Position numbers and translations under genes: made by a program. Under the pieces are notes generated by a model. That model did no database searches, was not told the origin of the DNA, and saw only the letters and a list, made by a program, of their open reading frames with translations. This document shows, one piece after another, positions 35,621-46,050 of a stretch of 64,000 nucleotides of DNA (position 1 is the first letter of the stretch; each line of letters begins with the position of its first letter). Source of the stretch: Bartonella sp. F02 (GTDB lineage Bacteria; Pseudomonadota; Alphaproteobacteria; Rhizobiales; Rhizobiaceae); the NCBI RefSeq assembly GCF_026929975.1, contig NZ_JANHOK010000005.1, positions 78,914-142,913 of the forward strand, read 5' to 3'.

Positions 35621-38233
35621 ATGAACTTAGAAAAATATAGCGAGAGAATTCAAGGATTTTTACAAGTCGCTCAAAATTATGCGCTTTCTTCTGACAATCA
35701 GCAATTTATGCCAGAGCATTTCTTAAAGGTTCTTTTAGACGATGATCAAGGACTGGCAGCTTCTTTAATTCAAAGAGCTGGAGGTGATTGGGCCGTTATT
35801 CAAAAAAAACTGACAGAAGCATTAAATGCTTTGCCTAAAGTGCAAGGAGGGAATGCCCAGCTTTATATGTCGCAGCCGCTCGCAAAAGTTTTCGCAATGG
35901 CAGAAAATATCGCGCAGAAAGCAGGAGATCAGTTTGTCACTGTTGAGCGTGTTTTGCAGGCTCTTCTGATGGAAGAAACCGCAAAAACAGCAGAAATTTT
36001 AAAAAGTGGAGGCTTAACGCAACAAGCGCTTAATCAAGCAATCGAGGCAATGCGAAAAGGAAAAACGGCAACAAGTCCCCATGCGGAAAGCCAATATGAT
36101 GCTTTGGAAAAATATGCACGCAATTTGACAAAAGATGCCCGTGAAGGAAAACTCGACCCTGTGATTGGACGAGAAGAAGAAATTCGCAGAACCATTCAAG
36201 TACTGTCACGCCGCACGAAAAATAATCCCGTGTTGATTGGAGAACCCGGGGTGGGAAAAACCGCAATTGTGGAAGGATTGGTGTTGCGGATCGTCAATGG
36301 AGATGTGCCTGAAACGCTCCGTGATAAGCAACTCTACGCGCTCGATATGGGAGCATTAATCGCCGGAGCAAAATATCGAGGAGAATTCGAAGAACGTTTA
36401 AAAGCCGTGCTAGCAGAGGTGCAGGCCGAAAACGGACAGATTATTTTGTTCATTGATGAGTTGCATAATCTTGTGGGGGCTGGAAAATCCGATGGACCAA
36501 TGGATGCATCCAATTTACTTAAACCCGCTCTTGCACGCGGAGAACTCCATTGTGTGGGGGCAACAACACTCGAAGAATATCGAAAATATGTCGAAAAAGA
36601 TGCCGCTTTAGCCAGACGCTTCCAACCCGTCTTTGTGTCTGAGCCAACAGTCGATGATACCGTCTCTATTTTGCGAGGAATCAAAGAAAAATACGAACAA
36701 CATCACAAAGTGCGCTTGGCAGATAATGCTTTGATTGCAGCAGCACGTTTGTCAAACCGCTATATCACCGATCGCTTCCTCCCCGATAAAGCCATCGATC
36801 TTATCGATGAAGCCGCAGCGCGATTAAGAATGCAAGTGGATTCTAAACCAGAAGAACTGGATGCAATCGATCGGAGAATCTTGCAATTGAAAATTGAACG
36901 AGAAGCTTTGAAAGCAGAAGTCGATCCTTCTGAAAAAGAACGCTTGCAAGCCGTGCAAAACGAACTCGATATCTTAGAAAAACAATCCGTTGAAATGACA
37001 AATGCTTGGCAGGCAGAAAAACAAAAATTAGGACATGCCGCTGATTTGAAAAAACAACTCGAAGAAGCACGAAATGCTTTGGCGATTGCTCAGCGAAGCG
37101 GACAATTTCAACGCGCAGGAGAATTAGCCTATAGTGTCATTCCAGAACTCGAAAAACAACTCAGTGCCGCTGAAAGTGATGATTCGAAAAATAATCTCGT
37201 TGAAGAAATCGTAACCGCAGAACATATCGCTCAGATTGTATCAAGGTGGACCGGAATCCCAGTCGATCGTATGTTGGAAGCAGAGCGTGATAAGCTCTTG
37301 CGGATGGAAGATGAAATCGGAAAACGTGTCATTGGACAAGAAGAAGCCGTTCAAGCGGTTGCTCGAGCGGTAAGGCGTGCACGGGCAGGTCTACAAGATC
37401 CCAATCGACCCATTGGATCTTTCATGTTCTTAGGGCCAACAGGGGTTGGAAAAACAGAGCTCACAAAAGCTCTCGCCGCTTTTCTTTTCCAAGACTCAAA
37501 TGCAATGCTGCGCATTGATATGTCTGAATATATGGAAAAACATGCCGGTGCTCGATTGATTGGGGCGCCGCCAGGATATGTCGGATATGAAGAAGGAGGC
37601 GTGCTGACTGAAGCTGTCAGGCGCAGACCTTATCAAGTCATCTTATTCGATGAAATCGAAAAAGCGCATCCTGATATTTTTAATCTCTTATTGCAAGTGC
37701 TCGATGAAGGGAGATTAACCGATGGACAAGGGCGCACCGTCGATTTTCGCAATACTTTACTCATTATGACATCAAATTTGGGCGCTGAGTTTTTAACAGC
37801 TCTTCCAGAAGGGCAAGGAATCGATAAAGTCAGAGACAACGTTATGCAAGCTGTAAAAGCCGCATTCCGGCCCGAATTCCTCAACCGTATTGATGAAATT
37901 ATTCTTTTCCAAAGACTGCAACGAAAAGATATGGAAGCAATCGTCGATATCCAGATGCATCATTTGCAAAATTTGCTCAATGAACGAAAAATAACATTGA
38001 AAATCGAACCAAATGCCAGAGAATTCATCGCTCATAAAGGATATGATCCGCTCTATGGAGCAAGACCTTTAAAACGGATTATTCAAAAAGAAATTCAAGA
38101 TCCTCTCGCTGAAAGTATTTTGCTTGGAAATATCCAAGAGGAAACAACCGTCAAAATTGTAAAAGAAGGAGATCAATTGGCTTTCTATCCGGTAAAACAA
38201 AAAAATGAACAAGAAAACCTTAAACAAGAATAA
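35621..38233 (+). CDS. clpB: ATP-dependent disaggregase ClpB
   Basis: ClpB, with DnaK, threads aggregated proteins through a hexameric ring to restore them after heat stress. The 870-residue protein has the double Clp N domain (1-145), AAA+ module 1 with Walker A GEPGVGKT (about 207-214) and Walker [10 protein letters not shown], the coiled-coil M domain (about 410-530), and AAA+ module 2 with GPTGVGKT (about 605-612) and [13 protein letters not shown]. The pore-loop residues and the arginine fingers are in place. A good GGAAAGGGAAAAA ribosome site precedes ATG 35,621. Confidence 0.96.
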   Translation: MNLEKYSERIQGFLQVAQNYALSSDNQQFMPEHFLKVLLDDDQGLAASLIQRAGGDWAVIQKKLTEALNALPKVQGGNAQLYMSQPLAKVFAMAENIAQKAGDQFVTVERVLQALLMEETAKTAEILKSGGLTQQALNQAIEAMRKGKTATSPHAESQYDALEKYARNLTKDAREGKLDPVIGREEEIRRTIQVLSRRTKNNPVLIGEPGVGKTAIVEGLVLRIVNGDVPETLRDKQLYALDMGALIAGAKYRGEFEERLKAVLAEVQAENGQIILFIDELHNLVGAGKSDGPMDASNLLKPALARGELHCVGATTLEEYRKYVEKDAALARRFQPVFVSEPTVDDTVSILRGIKEKYEQHHKVRLADNALIAAARLSNRYITDRFLPDKAIDLIDEAAARLRMQVDSKPEELDAIDRRILQLKIEREALKAEVDPSEKERLQAVQNELDILEKQSVEMTNAWQAEKQKLGHAADLKKQLEEARNALAIAQRSGQFQRAGELAYSVIPELEKQLSAAESDDSKNNLVEEIVTAEHIAQIVSRWTGIPVDRMLEAERDKLLRMEDEIGKRVIGQEEAVQAVARAVRRARAGLQDPNRPIGSFMFLGPTGVGKTELTKALAAFLFQDSNAMLRIDMSEYMEKHAGARLIGAPPGYVGYEEGGVLTEAVRRRPYQVILFDEIEKAHPDIFNLLLQVLDEGRLTDGQGRTVDFRNTLLIMTSNLGAEFLTALPEGQGIDKVRDNVMQAVKAAFRPEFLNRIDEIILFQRLQRKDMEAIVDIQMHHLQNLLNERKITLKIEPNAREFIAHKGYDPLYGARPLKRIIQKEIQDPLAESILLGNIQEETTVKIVKEGDQLAFYPVKQKNEQENLKQE

Positions 38234-38418
38234 ACAAGTAAAAGAGAGAAAAGAAATCAATAAGAGAGAAAAAGAAAATAAAAGTTGACAAGGTAAACCT
38301 AAATAGATAGTATAAAAGCATAATTAAAGTTCTGTCTTGATAAAGCTTCTTTGAAGTAGAGAGGGAATTCAAGAAAGTAAAAAGAAAAATAGAAGATGTT
38401 CTCAGTTGTATGAGGAAG

Positions 38419-38448
38419 TTGGTTTTTCTTGAAGAAAGAATTTATAAA
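38419..38448 (+). promoter_or_regulatory. Promoter of the candidate small RNA at 38,455
   Basis: TTGGTT (38,419-38,424), an 18-base spacer and TATAAA (38,443-38,448) form a plausible housekeeping promoter pointing at the terminator-capped segment downstream. Confidence 0.4.
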
Positions 38449-38454
38449 CAGCGA

Positions 38455-38619
38455 GTGTTTAAAGTGGAATTTCACGGGGGGATTATTTCGTGGAGGATGA
38501 CACTACCGTTGTTGTATCTGTAATGAACTTTCGGTAGGTTTTGCTGTATTATATATTTGCTAGGTTGTATATGTCTTTTGTCATATCTCGCCCTGATCGT
38601 GTATCAGGGTTTTTTTTTA
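38455..38619 (+). ncRNA. Candidate small RNA between clpB and the phage cluster
   Basis: A segment of about 165 nt lies between a plausible promoter and a strong terminator. Internal pairing includes ACTACCG with CGGTAGG about 30 bases apart, and ATATG with CATAT just before the terminator. The transcript also contains a 15-codon GTG-initiated frame (MEDDTTVVVSVMNFR) behind a GGGGGG run, so it could be a leader peptide or attenuator; no structural gene follows within 700 bases. I do not recognise the family. Confidence 0.45.
38591..38618 (+). terminator. Strong intrinsic terminator
   Basis: CCCTGAT (38,591-38,597), loop CGTGT, ATCAGGG (38,603-38,609) and nine T residues. It lies 360 bases after clpB with no gene immediately before it, which implies a non-coding transcript or a long clpB 3' end. 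Confidence 0.85.
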
Positions 38620-39399
38620 AGTGATAGTATTATTGTTCTCGAAAAAAGATCGTATGTGCTGAATAAACCAGCATGAGAGCTGAATGAAGAGCCTAGTAGC
38701 TCAATGAAGAGAGTATGTGCGCGCTTATCCTTTTCATTTCATAATAAAATGGTTATTGGGCGGTTGTATGCAATAAGATCATTGCATGGGAAGAAAATCC
38801 TCAAATGATTTGAGATTGAAAAAGAATGTAAAAAAATAGGAAAAAAGCTCAAATTCCTTCATTCTTAGAGAAATCAATGAGCAAAGATCAATAAAAATAG
38901 AAAACTAAAAAAGAGAAAGCTCTCTATAAAAAGCAGATCTCATGATGAAAAGTGCAGTGCATGTGTGAAATGTGGAGGCACTCTCTCTTAAAGAGTAAAA
39001 AAATTGAAAAATGTATCGTCTGTCTTACCATGATGTTCATGGAAGAGGAGGATTTTCTTATGTGTTGAGGATAGAAAATCTTGCATAGGAAAATGAGGGA
39101 CAGCACAGCAATCATGCACTCTATGAGGATAAAAATTCTTCAAAAGAAGATGAGCCAACAATAAACACAATAAAAGATTGAAAACACAATAAGAAATTAA
39201 AAAGTTTCTTGTGGAGACATGATTGTCATTGAGGATGTTTGTGTCGTTGTGAACAGTATGCGCGAGTGGTTTGCTGGGATCGAGACCTTGGTTCAACGAT
39301 GTCTACGTATAATTGGGTTTGCGTATCGTTGGTGATGATAGGCATTGCATGGATAATGCTTGTATATAAATAAATGAATTCAATTGAAAGAAAACGAGG
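38620..39399. other. Spacer before the phage-derived cluster
   Basis: These 780 bases contain an imperfect 20-bp duplication (AGCTGAATGAAGAG at 38,678 and AGCTCAATGAAGAG at 38,698) and little else on the plus strand. On the minus strand a possible gene at 38,988-39,296 is listed separately. Confidence 0.4.
38988..39296 (-). CDS. Doubtful small membrane protein
   Basis: A TTG-initiated minus-strand frame of 102 codons has a polar N-terminus (MNQGLDPSKPLAHTVHNDT), one hydrophobic segment (FLISYCVFNLLLCLLLAHLLL) and a His/Phe-rich tail. No family is recognised and the ribosome site is poor. It could be a remnant. Confidence 0.2.
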   Translation of the reverse strand: MNQGLDPSKPLAHTVHNDTNILNDNHVSTRNFLISYCVFNLLLCLLLAHLLLKNFYPHRVHDCCAVPHFPMQDFLSSTHKKILLFHEHHGKTDDTFFNFFTL

Positions 39400-39732
39400 A
39401 TGACAGATAAAAATACGCTTCCCTCACGAGGAAGAGGACGCCCTAAAGGTGCATTGAATAAAACAACAAAATTGCTCAAAGATGCTATTTTAAAAGCTGC
39501 TGAAAAAGCAGGATATCATTATGGTGAAGAGGGCTTGGTCTCTTATCTGCAATATCATGCGGTGAATAATCCTGGACCTTTTTTCTCGCTCTTAGCAAAA
39601 GTTTTACCTATGCAGGTAACAGGAGAAGGAGGACACGATGTTAAAACGGTTTCGCGTGTTGAGATTGTGCCTGTCATTCCAAATGAAACAATGTCAACTG
39701 CTCAGAATGGATCGGACAGTGAGTGTTCATAA
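39400..39732 (+). CDS. Putative terminase small subunit / first gene of the phage-derived cluster
   Basis: The 110-residue protein begins with a basic RGRGRPKGALNKTTKLLKDAIL motif, seen in DUF5681-type and small-terminase-like proteins immediately upstream of large terminases. A helical middle and an acidic Ser-rich tail follow. Small terminases recognise DNA and regulate TerL during packaging. Its position, about 300 bases upstream of TerL on the same strand, supports the call, but the sequence alone is not decisive. A GAGG ribosome site precedes ATG 39,400. Confidence 0.5.
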   Translation: MTDKNTLPSRGRGRPKGALNKTTKLLKDAILKAAEKAGYHYGEEGLVSYLQYHAVNNPGPFFSLLAKVLPMQVTGEGGHDVKTVSRVEIVPVIPNETMSTAQNGSDSECS

Positions 39733-40035
39733 ACGCATGTGGGCATTTGTTTAAAAATTCATTGATGCTGTTTGTACAGTCAATGATCAAACATTGACCT
39801 TGAAGTGAGTAAACAAAATTAAATTGAACAGATAAAATTGGATAAACTGTTGCTTTTTCTATGGGCAGAGTGATGCCAAAAATGTTTGCAGAAAAGTGAC
39901 AAGGTCAAAAATCGTATAAGCAAACACCACGTCAGAGGCGTTGATCCAAATGATGTGTCGAGATGATCGACAAAAGTGCTGATGATATAGCGTGCGATAA
40001 ATTTAAAATAATCTGATGAATGATCTTATCTTATT
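39733..40035. other. Spacer between the small and large terminase genes
   Basis: These 303 bases carry no gene or clear promoter. CATTGATGCTGTTTG/CAGTCAATGATCAAACATTGACC holds CATTGA-TCAATG-type inverted pieces of low significance. Confidence 0.35.
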
Positions 40036-41361
40036 ATGACGATTGCTAAAGTTGCTCTTATTCCAAAACTCATTCCTGTTTTTTCTGGAAAAGCAGATAT
40101 TCGTGCTGCTTGGGGAGGACGGGGATCGGGAAAAACAAGATCCTTTGCTTTGATGTCTGCGGTGGTTGGATATCAACATGGAAAAGCAGGAGAACGAGGG
40201 GTTATTTTATGTGCAAGACAATTTCAAAATTCACTCAGTGAAAGCTCATTGGAAGAAATTAAACGCGCCATTGAATCCTATCGTTTTTTGAGAGACTATT
40301 ATGAAATCGGGGATAAATATATCAAGTCAAAAGATGGGCGTATTGTTTATGCTTTTGCAGGATTGGATCGCAATATTGCAAGCATTAAATCAATGGGGCG
40401 TATTTTGTTGTGTTGGGTTGATGAAGCTGAACCCGTAACCGAAACGGCTTGGCAAACCCTCATTCCAACGCTGCGAGAAGAAGGAAAAGATTGGAATTCT
40501 GAATTATGGGTGACATGGAATCCTTTACGGGAAAATGCGCCTGTGGAAAAACGTTTTCGAAACGTAAAAGATCCTAATATTAAAGGCGCTGAGATTAATT
40601 GGCGAGATAATCCTCAATTCCCAGATAAACTGAACCGAGATCGTCTAGCAGATTTAGAACACAGATCAGAGCAGTACCAACATATTTGGGAAGGGGATTA
40701 TCTCCAAGCTGTGCAAGGAGCTTATTACCAAAAATTACTCCTGCAAGCTGAACAGGAAGGACGCATTACCTACGTGCCAAGGGATCCTTTGATGCAGATC
40801 AAAATTTTTTGGGATATCGGAGGAACCGGCGCAAAAGCCGATGCAACGGCTTTGTGGGTGGCGCAATTTGTGGGTCGTGAAATCCGCGTGCTCGATTATT
40901 ATGAAGCGCAAGGACAACCTCTCTCAGAGCATATCGGGTGGGTGGGCCAAAAAGGATATGAAAATGCGCTGATGGTTTTACCCCATGACGGTGCGACAAA
41001 AGATCGTGTTTATAATGTGAGTTTTGAAAGTGCTCTGCAAGAAGCTGGATTTCGAACCACTGTTGTTCCTAATCAGGGAGCAGGAGCCGTTAAAATGAGA
41101 ATTGAAGCGGTGAGGCGTCTCTTCCCAGCGATGTGGTTTAATCGGGAAACGACAAAAGCAGGGCGAAAAGCACTCGCATGGTATCACGAAAAACGAGACG
41201 AACAGCGCAATATCGGCTTGGGAGCCGAACATGATTGGGCAAGTCATGGGGCCGATAGTTTCGGTCTCTTGTGTATTGCCTATGAACAACCAAACATTAA
41301 ACCACAAAAAAATGCTTATCAATCTTCCCATCATTCTCAAACATCATGGATGGCTTTTTAA
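40036..41361 (+). CDS. Phage terminase large subunit (TerL)
   Basis: TerL is the ATP-driven packaging motor and nuclease. The 441-residue protein has a Walker A GGRGSGKT (residues 27-34), a Walker B-like RILLCWVDEAEPV (about 124-136) and a C-terminal RNase H-fold nuclease start IKIFWDIGGTGAKADATALWV (about 255-275) with its metal-binding Asp. Family and size fit the P22/XtmB-type headful terminases. The stop codon overlaps the portal start (TAATG). It is intact, which matters because this is the gene needed for gene transfer agent packaging. It corresponds by position to the TerL gene of the Bartonella GTA cluster. Confidence 0.93.
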   Translation: MTIAKVALIPKLIPVFSGKADIRAAWGGRGSGKTRSFALMSAVVGYQHGKAGERGVILCARQFQNSLSESSLEEIKRAIESYRFLRDYYEIGDKYIKSKDGRIVYAFAGLDRNIASIKSMGRILLCWVDEAEPVTETAWQTLIPTLREEGKDWNSELWVTWNPLRENAPVEKRFRNVKDPNIKGAEINWRDNPQFPDKLNRDRLADLEHRSEQYQHIWEGDYLQAVQGAYYQKLLLQAEQEGRITYVPRDPLMQIKIFWDIGGTGAKADATALWVAQFVGREIRVLDYYEAQGQPLSEHIGWVGQKGYENALMVLPHDGATKDRVYNVSFESALQEAGFRTTVVPNQGAGAVKMRIEAVRRLFPAMWFNRETTKAGRKALAWYHEKRDEQRNIGLGAEHDWASHGADSFGLLCIAYEQPNIKPQKNAYQSSHHSQTSWMAF

Positions 41362-43208
41362 TGAATATCTATACATCTCCTTTGAATTCGCCGGAAGCTT
41401 CTGCAAATGCAGGGGAAACAATCGAACATCAGGCGCTCTTTAAAAAACTCGTGCAGTGGTATCATGATGATATGGCTCATGTTGAACAGTGGCGAAAAAA
41501 TGCGCAAGAAGACTACAATTTTTACAATGGGCGGCAGTGGAATGAGCAAGATCTCGCTGTCTTACGAGAACAAAATAGACCCGTCATGACCTTTAATCGT
41601 GTTGCTCCTTTGGTCAATGCTGTCATTGGTGCAGAGCGAAACAATAAACGACAAGTGCAATTCATTCCAAGACAAGAAGGAGCAGCTCTGGCAAACCAAA
41701 TCTTAACAGGAGCTGCTGAATGGTTTCGCGATGAAGCAGGAGGGGAATACGAAGATTCCGATGCTTTCCAAGATGCTGTTATTTGTGGCATGGGATGGAC
41801 GGATACGCGTCTGGATTATGAAGAAGATCCAAAAGGAAAACCTGTCATTTCGAGGTTAGATCCCATGAAAATGGTGTGGGATGCAAGCGCTTCAAAACCC
41901 AATCTCATCGATGCACAGCATATGTGGTATATTGATGAAAAACCGCTAGAAATGGCTAAGGAAATGTTTCCTCATGTTCATTGGAGTGATCTTCATGCAG
42001 ATTGGGCTCAACACTATACACCCTCTTATGCAACGCAAGCAGGAGAAGAGAGCGCGGCATATGATGAGATGAACTTTCAGGAACCGAAAATGGTGACGTT
42101 GGCCGAATGTCGCTGGTTTGAACGCGAAGTGTATTATAAAGTTTTCGAGCCACAGACAGGACAAGTTGTTGATTATTCTGAAAATCAATTACAAAATCTC
42201 AGAAAACAATATCCAGAAGTTCAAGCCACAAAACTTACCCGAAAAGTCGTTAAACGCGCTTTCTTGGGAAAAAAATTACTCGAAGTTCCCGATCAACCAT
42301 TGGTGCCTTCTCATCAATTGGGGTGGGAGTGTATTACTGGCTATTTTGATAAACTCAGTCGGCAATTCTATGGAATTGTGCAAGCAACAAAAGATCCGCA
42401 ACGTTGGGCCAATAAGTATTTTAGCCAAGTCATGTATCTGCTCAATAGTCAATCAAAAGGCGGAATCATGGCCGAACGAGACGCTTTTGATGATGATCGA
42501 CAAGCCGTAGAAAGTTGGGCGAGAGCGGATAGTATTACATGGCTTAAAAATGGTGCTGTGGCTTCGGGAAGAATTCAACCAAAACCTGTGGCACAATTTC
42601 CCAATGGCTTTTTTCAGCTCTTTAATGAAGCGAAAGGGGCTATTTTCCAAGTAACAGGATTGTCGCCTGAGTTTGTCGGTATTCGTGCCATTAATCAACC
42701 AGGCGTTTTGGAAGAGCAAAGACGGCAATCCTCTCTCAATATTTTGGCATCATTCTTTGATGGTTTGCGCAGATATCGGCAACGACAAGGAAAAATTATT
42801 CTCTATCTCATTCAAAACTATCTCTCAGATGGACGATTGGTACGTATCGCAGGAGAAGAAAACGCAAAATATGTGCCGCTCACACGCGAAATGATGACAA
42901 GTTTGGAATATGATATCGTTGTTGATGATGCGCCAACAAGTCCAAATGAAAAAGAACGTACATTCTCGATTATTACGCAGTTACTCCCTTTGATGCAAAA
43001 TTTCGCAACACCAGAAATCATGCTCGATTTATTGCATTATTCTCCGTTGCCGGCGTCTCTTATTCATAAAATTGAGACAAAAGTGCAAAAGCATAATCAA
43101 GAAAACAATAATCCTCAAACAACGCTTCATCACAGTGGTGAAAATGAAACCGATAAAATAACGCAAGAAATCTTGCAGATGCTTCAAGCCGCTCAGCAAA
43201 CTTCTTGA
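41361..43208 (+). CDS. P22-like portal protein
   Basis: The portal forms the dodecameric ring at one capsid vertex through which DNA enters and leaves. The roughly 615-residue protein resembles the P22-type portals: a WRKNAQEDYNFYNGRQWNEQDLAVL start, RPVMTFNRVAPLVNAVIGAERNNKR, a DAVICGMGWTDTRLDYEEDP segment and a long helical C-terminus. I choose ATG 41,361, which overlaps the TerL stop, rather than ATG 41,346. A Gln-rich C-terminus (QEILQMLQAAQQTS) ends the protein. It appears full length. Confidence 0.9.
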   Translation: MNIYTSPLNSPEASANAGETIEHQALFKKLVQWYHDDMAHVEQWRKNAQEDYNFYNGRQWNEQDLAVLREQNRPVMTFNRVAPLVNAVIGAERNNKRQVQFIPRQEGAALANQILTGAAEWFRDEAGGEYEDSDAFQDAVICGMGWTDTRLDYEEDPKGKPVISRLDPMKMVWDASASKPNLIDAQHMWYIDEKPLEMAKEMFPHVHWSDLHADWAQHYTPSYATQAGEESAAYDEMNFQEPKMVTLAECRWFEREVYYKVFEPQTGQVVDYSENQLQNLRKQYPEVQATKLTRKVVKRAFLGKKLLEVPDQPLVPSHQLGWECITGYFDKLSRQFYGIVQATKDPQRWANKYFSQVMYLLNSQSKGGIMAERDAFDDDRQAVESWARADSITWLKNGAVASGRIQPKPVAQFPNGFFQLFNEAKGAIFQVTGLSPEFVGIRAINQPGVLEEQRRQSSLNILASFFDGLRRYRQRQGKIILYLIQNYLSDGRLVRIAGEENAKYVPLTREMMTSLEYDIVVDDAPTSPNEKERTFSIITQLLPLMQNFATPEIMLDLLHYSPLPASLIHKIETKVQKHNQENNNPQTTLHHSGENETDKITQEILQMLQAAQQTS

Positions 43209-43256
43209 TTGTTCACAATCATATTTTATCAATCAAAAAAGGAGAAGGCCAAGACA

Positions 43257-44000
43257 ATGGATACAGAAAACATAACAGCGGAAGAACAAAATCAATTCAT
43301 GGCAGGAGCTCTGCAAGAAGGTGAAGAGGGTGAAGCAAGAGAAACTGCTACAGAAAATATCAACAATGAACCTGAAAAAAATGTCACAGATAATCAGTCT
43401 TTGCAAAATGGGGAAACGCCGCCAGATCCACAAAAAGATTTTATGGGCTATATGCAATGGCTAGGAAAAGCCGTGCAACGACAAGAAGCCGAACAAGAGA
43501 AAAAACAACAAATACAAACGCCACCCGAACCAGAACAGTTGCGCTCTTTTTTTCAAAATTCTACAGCTCAGGTGAAACAAAAATATCATGATTTTGATCA
43601 AGCCGCAAATTTTGTTTATGATATGCGGGCAACGCAATTGTCTGCTTTCTCTTCAATTTATCCCGAGATGGCTGATCCAAAAATCATTGATGAAATGATT
43701 GGAGAAGAACTCAAGCAAATCGTTCATGATTGTGCACGAAAAAATCAAAACCCTGCTGAAGTCATCTACGCTATGGCGCAAAAAATTGGCTATAAAAATC
43801 AACAAAACAGTCTTGTTGACAATATACAAGAGAGAAAAAATTCTGCACGCACACTTTCCGCCTATAATGGTTTATCAACCAATGGCCCCATTTCTTTGGC
43901 CATGATCGATAAAATGTCCGAAGCAGAATTTAGTCATTGGATCAATGATCCTAAAAATAAAGCGACTTTTAATCGTTTAATGGGGGGAGAGGATCTATAA
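43257..44000 (+). CDS. Probable capsid scaffolding protein
   Basis: Positioned between the portal and the major capsid genes, this 247-residue protein is acidic and helical with a disordered Glu/Gln-rich N-terminal 80 residues (EEQNQFMAGALQEGEEGEAR, EAEQEKKQQIQTPPEPEQL) and an alpha-helical C-terminus (SEAEFSHWINDPKNKATF). Composition and position are characteristic of P22-like scaffolds, which guide coat assembly and then leave. ATG 43,257 has a GGAGAAGG site; an upstream in-frame ATG at 43,209 lacks one. An intrinsic terminator follows. Confidence 0.65.
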   Translation: MDTENITAEEQNQFMAGALQEGEEGEARETATENINNEPEKNVTDNQSLQNGETPPDPQKDFMGYMQWLGKAVQRQEAEQEKKQQIQTPPEPEQLRSFFQNSTAQVKQKYHDFDQAANFVYDMRATQLSAFSSIYPEMADPKIIDEMIGEELKQIVHDCARKNQNPAEVIYAMAQKIGYKNQQNSLVDNIQERKNSARTLSAYNGLSTNGPISLAMIDKMSEAEFSHWINDPKNKATFNRLMGGEDL

Positions 44001-44091
44001 AAAGAAGGGGGAAAAACTGTAAACAAAAACAATCTATACGAAACACTGAAAATATCCACGCTTGTGAAAAGAAAAAAAGTGGCAACTCAAT

Positions 44092-44115
44092 AACCGGCCT
44101 TGTGCCGGTTTTTTT
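44092..44115 (+). terminator. Intrinsic terminator between the scaffold and capsid genes
   Basis: AACCGGC (44,092-44,098), loop CTTGT, GCCGGTT (44,104-44,110) and a T-run to 44,115. It lies inside the structural cluster, 30 bases before the major capsid gene, so it would separate packaging genes from capsid and tail genes unless it is bypassed. Confidence 0.85.
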
Positions 44116-44143
44116 ATATCAATCATTTTGAAAAGAGGAAAGA

Positions 44144-45265
44144 ATGGCTGTAACTCATGTCGATATTAATGATGCATTAGCAGTCCGTACATGGTCAAAA
44201 CTGCTCAACCAAGAAGTGTCAAAGGCAATTTCTATTGCTCCCCTGATTGGGAGAGATTCAAATAGTATTATTCAATTGAAAGAGGAAACAAATAAAGCCA
44301 GTGGTGATGCCATTACCTTTAGTTTGCGTGTGCAATTACGGGGAGATGGTGTGAGCGAAGGAGAAAGGCTTGAAGGAAAGGAAGAAGAATTACAATTTTC
44401 TAATGATCGATTGGTCATTAATGAACTCGCTCACGCGGCTCGTGTTAAAAATGAAGGCACAATTGATCAACAACGGCTTTTATATAATTTACGAACAGAA
44501 GCTAAAAATGGATTAGTGGATTGGTATGCAGATCGATTGAGTATGATGTTTTTTATTCAAGTGTGCGGATATACTGAAAAAACTATGAAATTTGAAGGAG
44601 AAGTCATCTCTCTTAAACCTGTCCATTATGGTTTTAATGCACCAAAATCACCAAGTGATAAACGCATTATTCGTCCTAAAGGGAAAGACAAGGATGAAAT
44701 CCTGAGATCAGACGATATCTTTACTCTTGAATTGATTGATCAAGCAGTGGAACGCGCTAAGCTAGCAAATCCAAAAATTAGACCCGTGCGGATTGATGGA
44801 GAAAATGTTTATGTTCTCTATCTTCATCCAACACAAGTGCGACAGTTGCGAACCAATACAGCTGAAGGCCAGTGGCTTGATATTACCAAAGCGATCTACA
44901 GTGGAAGCCGTATGAAAAACCCAATCTATAATGGCTCTTTGGGCATGTATAACGGGGTTATTTTACGCGAGTCTGAACATGTGACGGAAGGTGTAAGCAC
45001 AACAACAGAAACAGAAGGACGTCTTTCAAATATACGGCGAGCTGTTTTGCTTGGTGCACAAAGTGCTGTGATCGCTTTTGGTAAAGGTCGTGCAGCAACA
45101 CGTTATCAATTGGTTGAAGAACTCTTCGATTATGAGCGTGAGTTCGGTGTGGCCGCAAAAACCATTATCGGAATGAAAAAAACACGGTTCGAAATCCCAA
45201 GCTCTTCACAAGGAGCTCAAGATTTTGGCTCAATTGTGATCTCAACTTATGCACGCATGAGTTAA
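44144..45265 (+). CDS. N4-gp56 family major capsid protein
   Basis: The 373-residue protein matches the N4-gp56 (HK97-fold) capsid family: the start HVDINDALAVRTWSKLLNQEVSK, SGDAITFSLRVQLRGDGVSEGERLEGKEEEL, LRTEAKNGLVDWYADRLS and a C-terminal YDYEREFGVAAKTIIGMKKTRF-type block (with FDYEREFG visible). It forms the shell. The upstream ribosome site AGAGGAAAGA is strong, as expected for the most abundant structural protein. It is consistent with the capsid of the Bartonella GTA. Confidence 0.9.
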   Translation: MAVTHVDINDALAVRTWSKLLNQEVSKAISIAPLIGRDSNSIIQLKEETNKASGDAITFSLRVQLRGDGVSEGERLEGKEEELQFSNDRLVINELAHAARVKNEGTIDQQRLLYNLRTEAKNGLVDWYADRLSMMFFIQVCGYTEKTMKFEGEVISLKPVHYGFNAPKSPSDKRIIRPKGKDKDEILRSDDIFTLELIDQAVERAKLANPKIRPVRIDGENVYVLYLHPTQVRQLRTNTAEGQWLDITKAIYSGSRMKNPIYNGSLGMYNGVILRESEHVTEGVSTTTETEGRLSNIRRAVLLGAQSAVIAFGKGRAATRYQLVEELFDYEREFGVAAKTIIGMKKTRFEIPSSSQGAQDFGSIVISTYARMS

Positions 45266-45354
45266 AATTTACTGCAAAAAATTTTTGATCTCTCACTCTC
45301 TCCCAACGCACTGTGATGTTGGGAGAGAAATAGAAAAAAGGATTGTGGATATCG

Positions 45355-46050
45355 ATGACTGTTTTATCTCTCAACGCTCAGGATTTCGACTTCAAAATGC
45401 TAGAGCAGCCGAAAAATTTTGATCATATGCTGACACTGATTCAAGATGAAATTGATGACACAACGAATGAATATTGTATTCAAATTCAAGATTCAATTTT
45501 GGCAGCTATTCGATTGTGTGAGCGGGAACCTTTTTTCTTTAATGAAAAGAAAAAAACAACCTTTAAAACACAAAGAGGACAAACATGGTATGGAGAAAAA
45601 GATAACCCTTTGATTGCAGGAGGTATGGATATTGAGACCATGCTTTTAAAAACAAAGGCGACAACATATACGCATCTTTTTTATAAATCCGTTGAAAATG
45701 TGCAAAACGAAGAGGGAGATCACCTATCGCAAGGAACTCCCGTTTGCTACACAGTGTTTGAGCAAAAAATAGGGCTCTTTCCAACACCTCAAGAAGTGAA
45801 CACGGTTCAGATCTTTTATAAGACACCTCGCTTTGTTGATGGAAAAAACATGCAGGAAGGTGATTTTTGGTGTGTTCATGCTTTTGATTTGATTAAAGCG
45901 CGGGCAAAATACGAGCTTTATAAAAATATCCTTAAAGATCCTGAAGCCGCTCTTGTGTCTTACAATGATTTTCAAGAACAGCTCCAACTCTTACGTTGTG
46001 AAACATCACGCCGAAATGGCCAATCCAACATTCTGGCAACGGGGTTTTAA
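45355..46050 (+). CDS. Head-tail adaptor protein (P22 gp4-like position)
   Basis: The roughly 231-residue protein follows the capsid gene, where P22-type phages encode the gp4/gp6-type connector. It has a helical N-terminus (FDHMLTLIQDEIDDTTNEYCIQIQDSILAAIRLCEREPFFFN), a beta-rich middle (FKTQRGQTWYGEKDNPL) and a long C-terminal helix (DLIKARAKYELYKNIL). The fold fits phage connector proteins that extend the portal channel. I choose ATG 45,355 with an AAGGA site. The stop abuts the next start (TAAATG). Confidence 0.65.
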   Translation: MTVLSLNAQDFDFKMLEQPKNFDHMLTLIQDEIDDTTNEYCIQIQDSILAAIRLCEREPFFFNEKKKTTFKTQRGQTWYGEKDNPLIAGGMDIETMLLKTKATTYTHLFYKSVENVQNEEGDHLSQGTPVCYTVFEQKIGLFPTPQEVNTVQIFYKTPRFVDGKNMQEGDFWCVHAFDLIKARAKYELYKNILKDPEAALVSYNDFQEQLQLLRCETSRRNGQSNILATGF

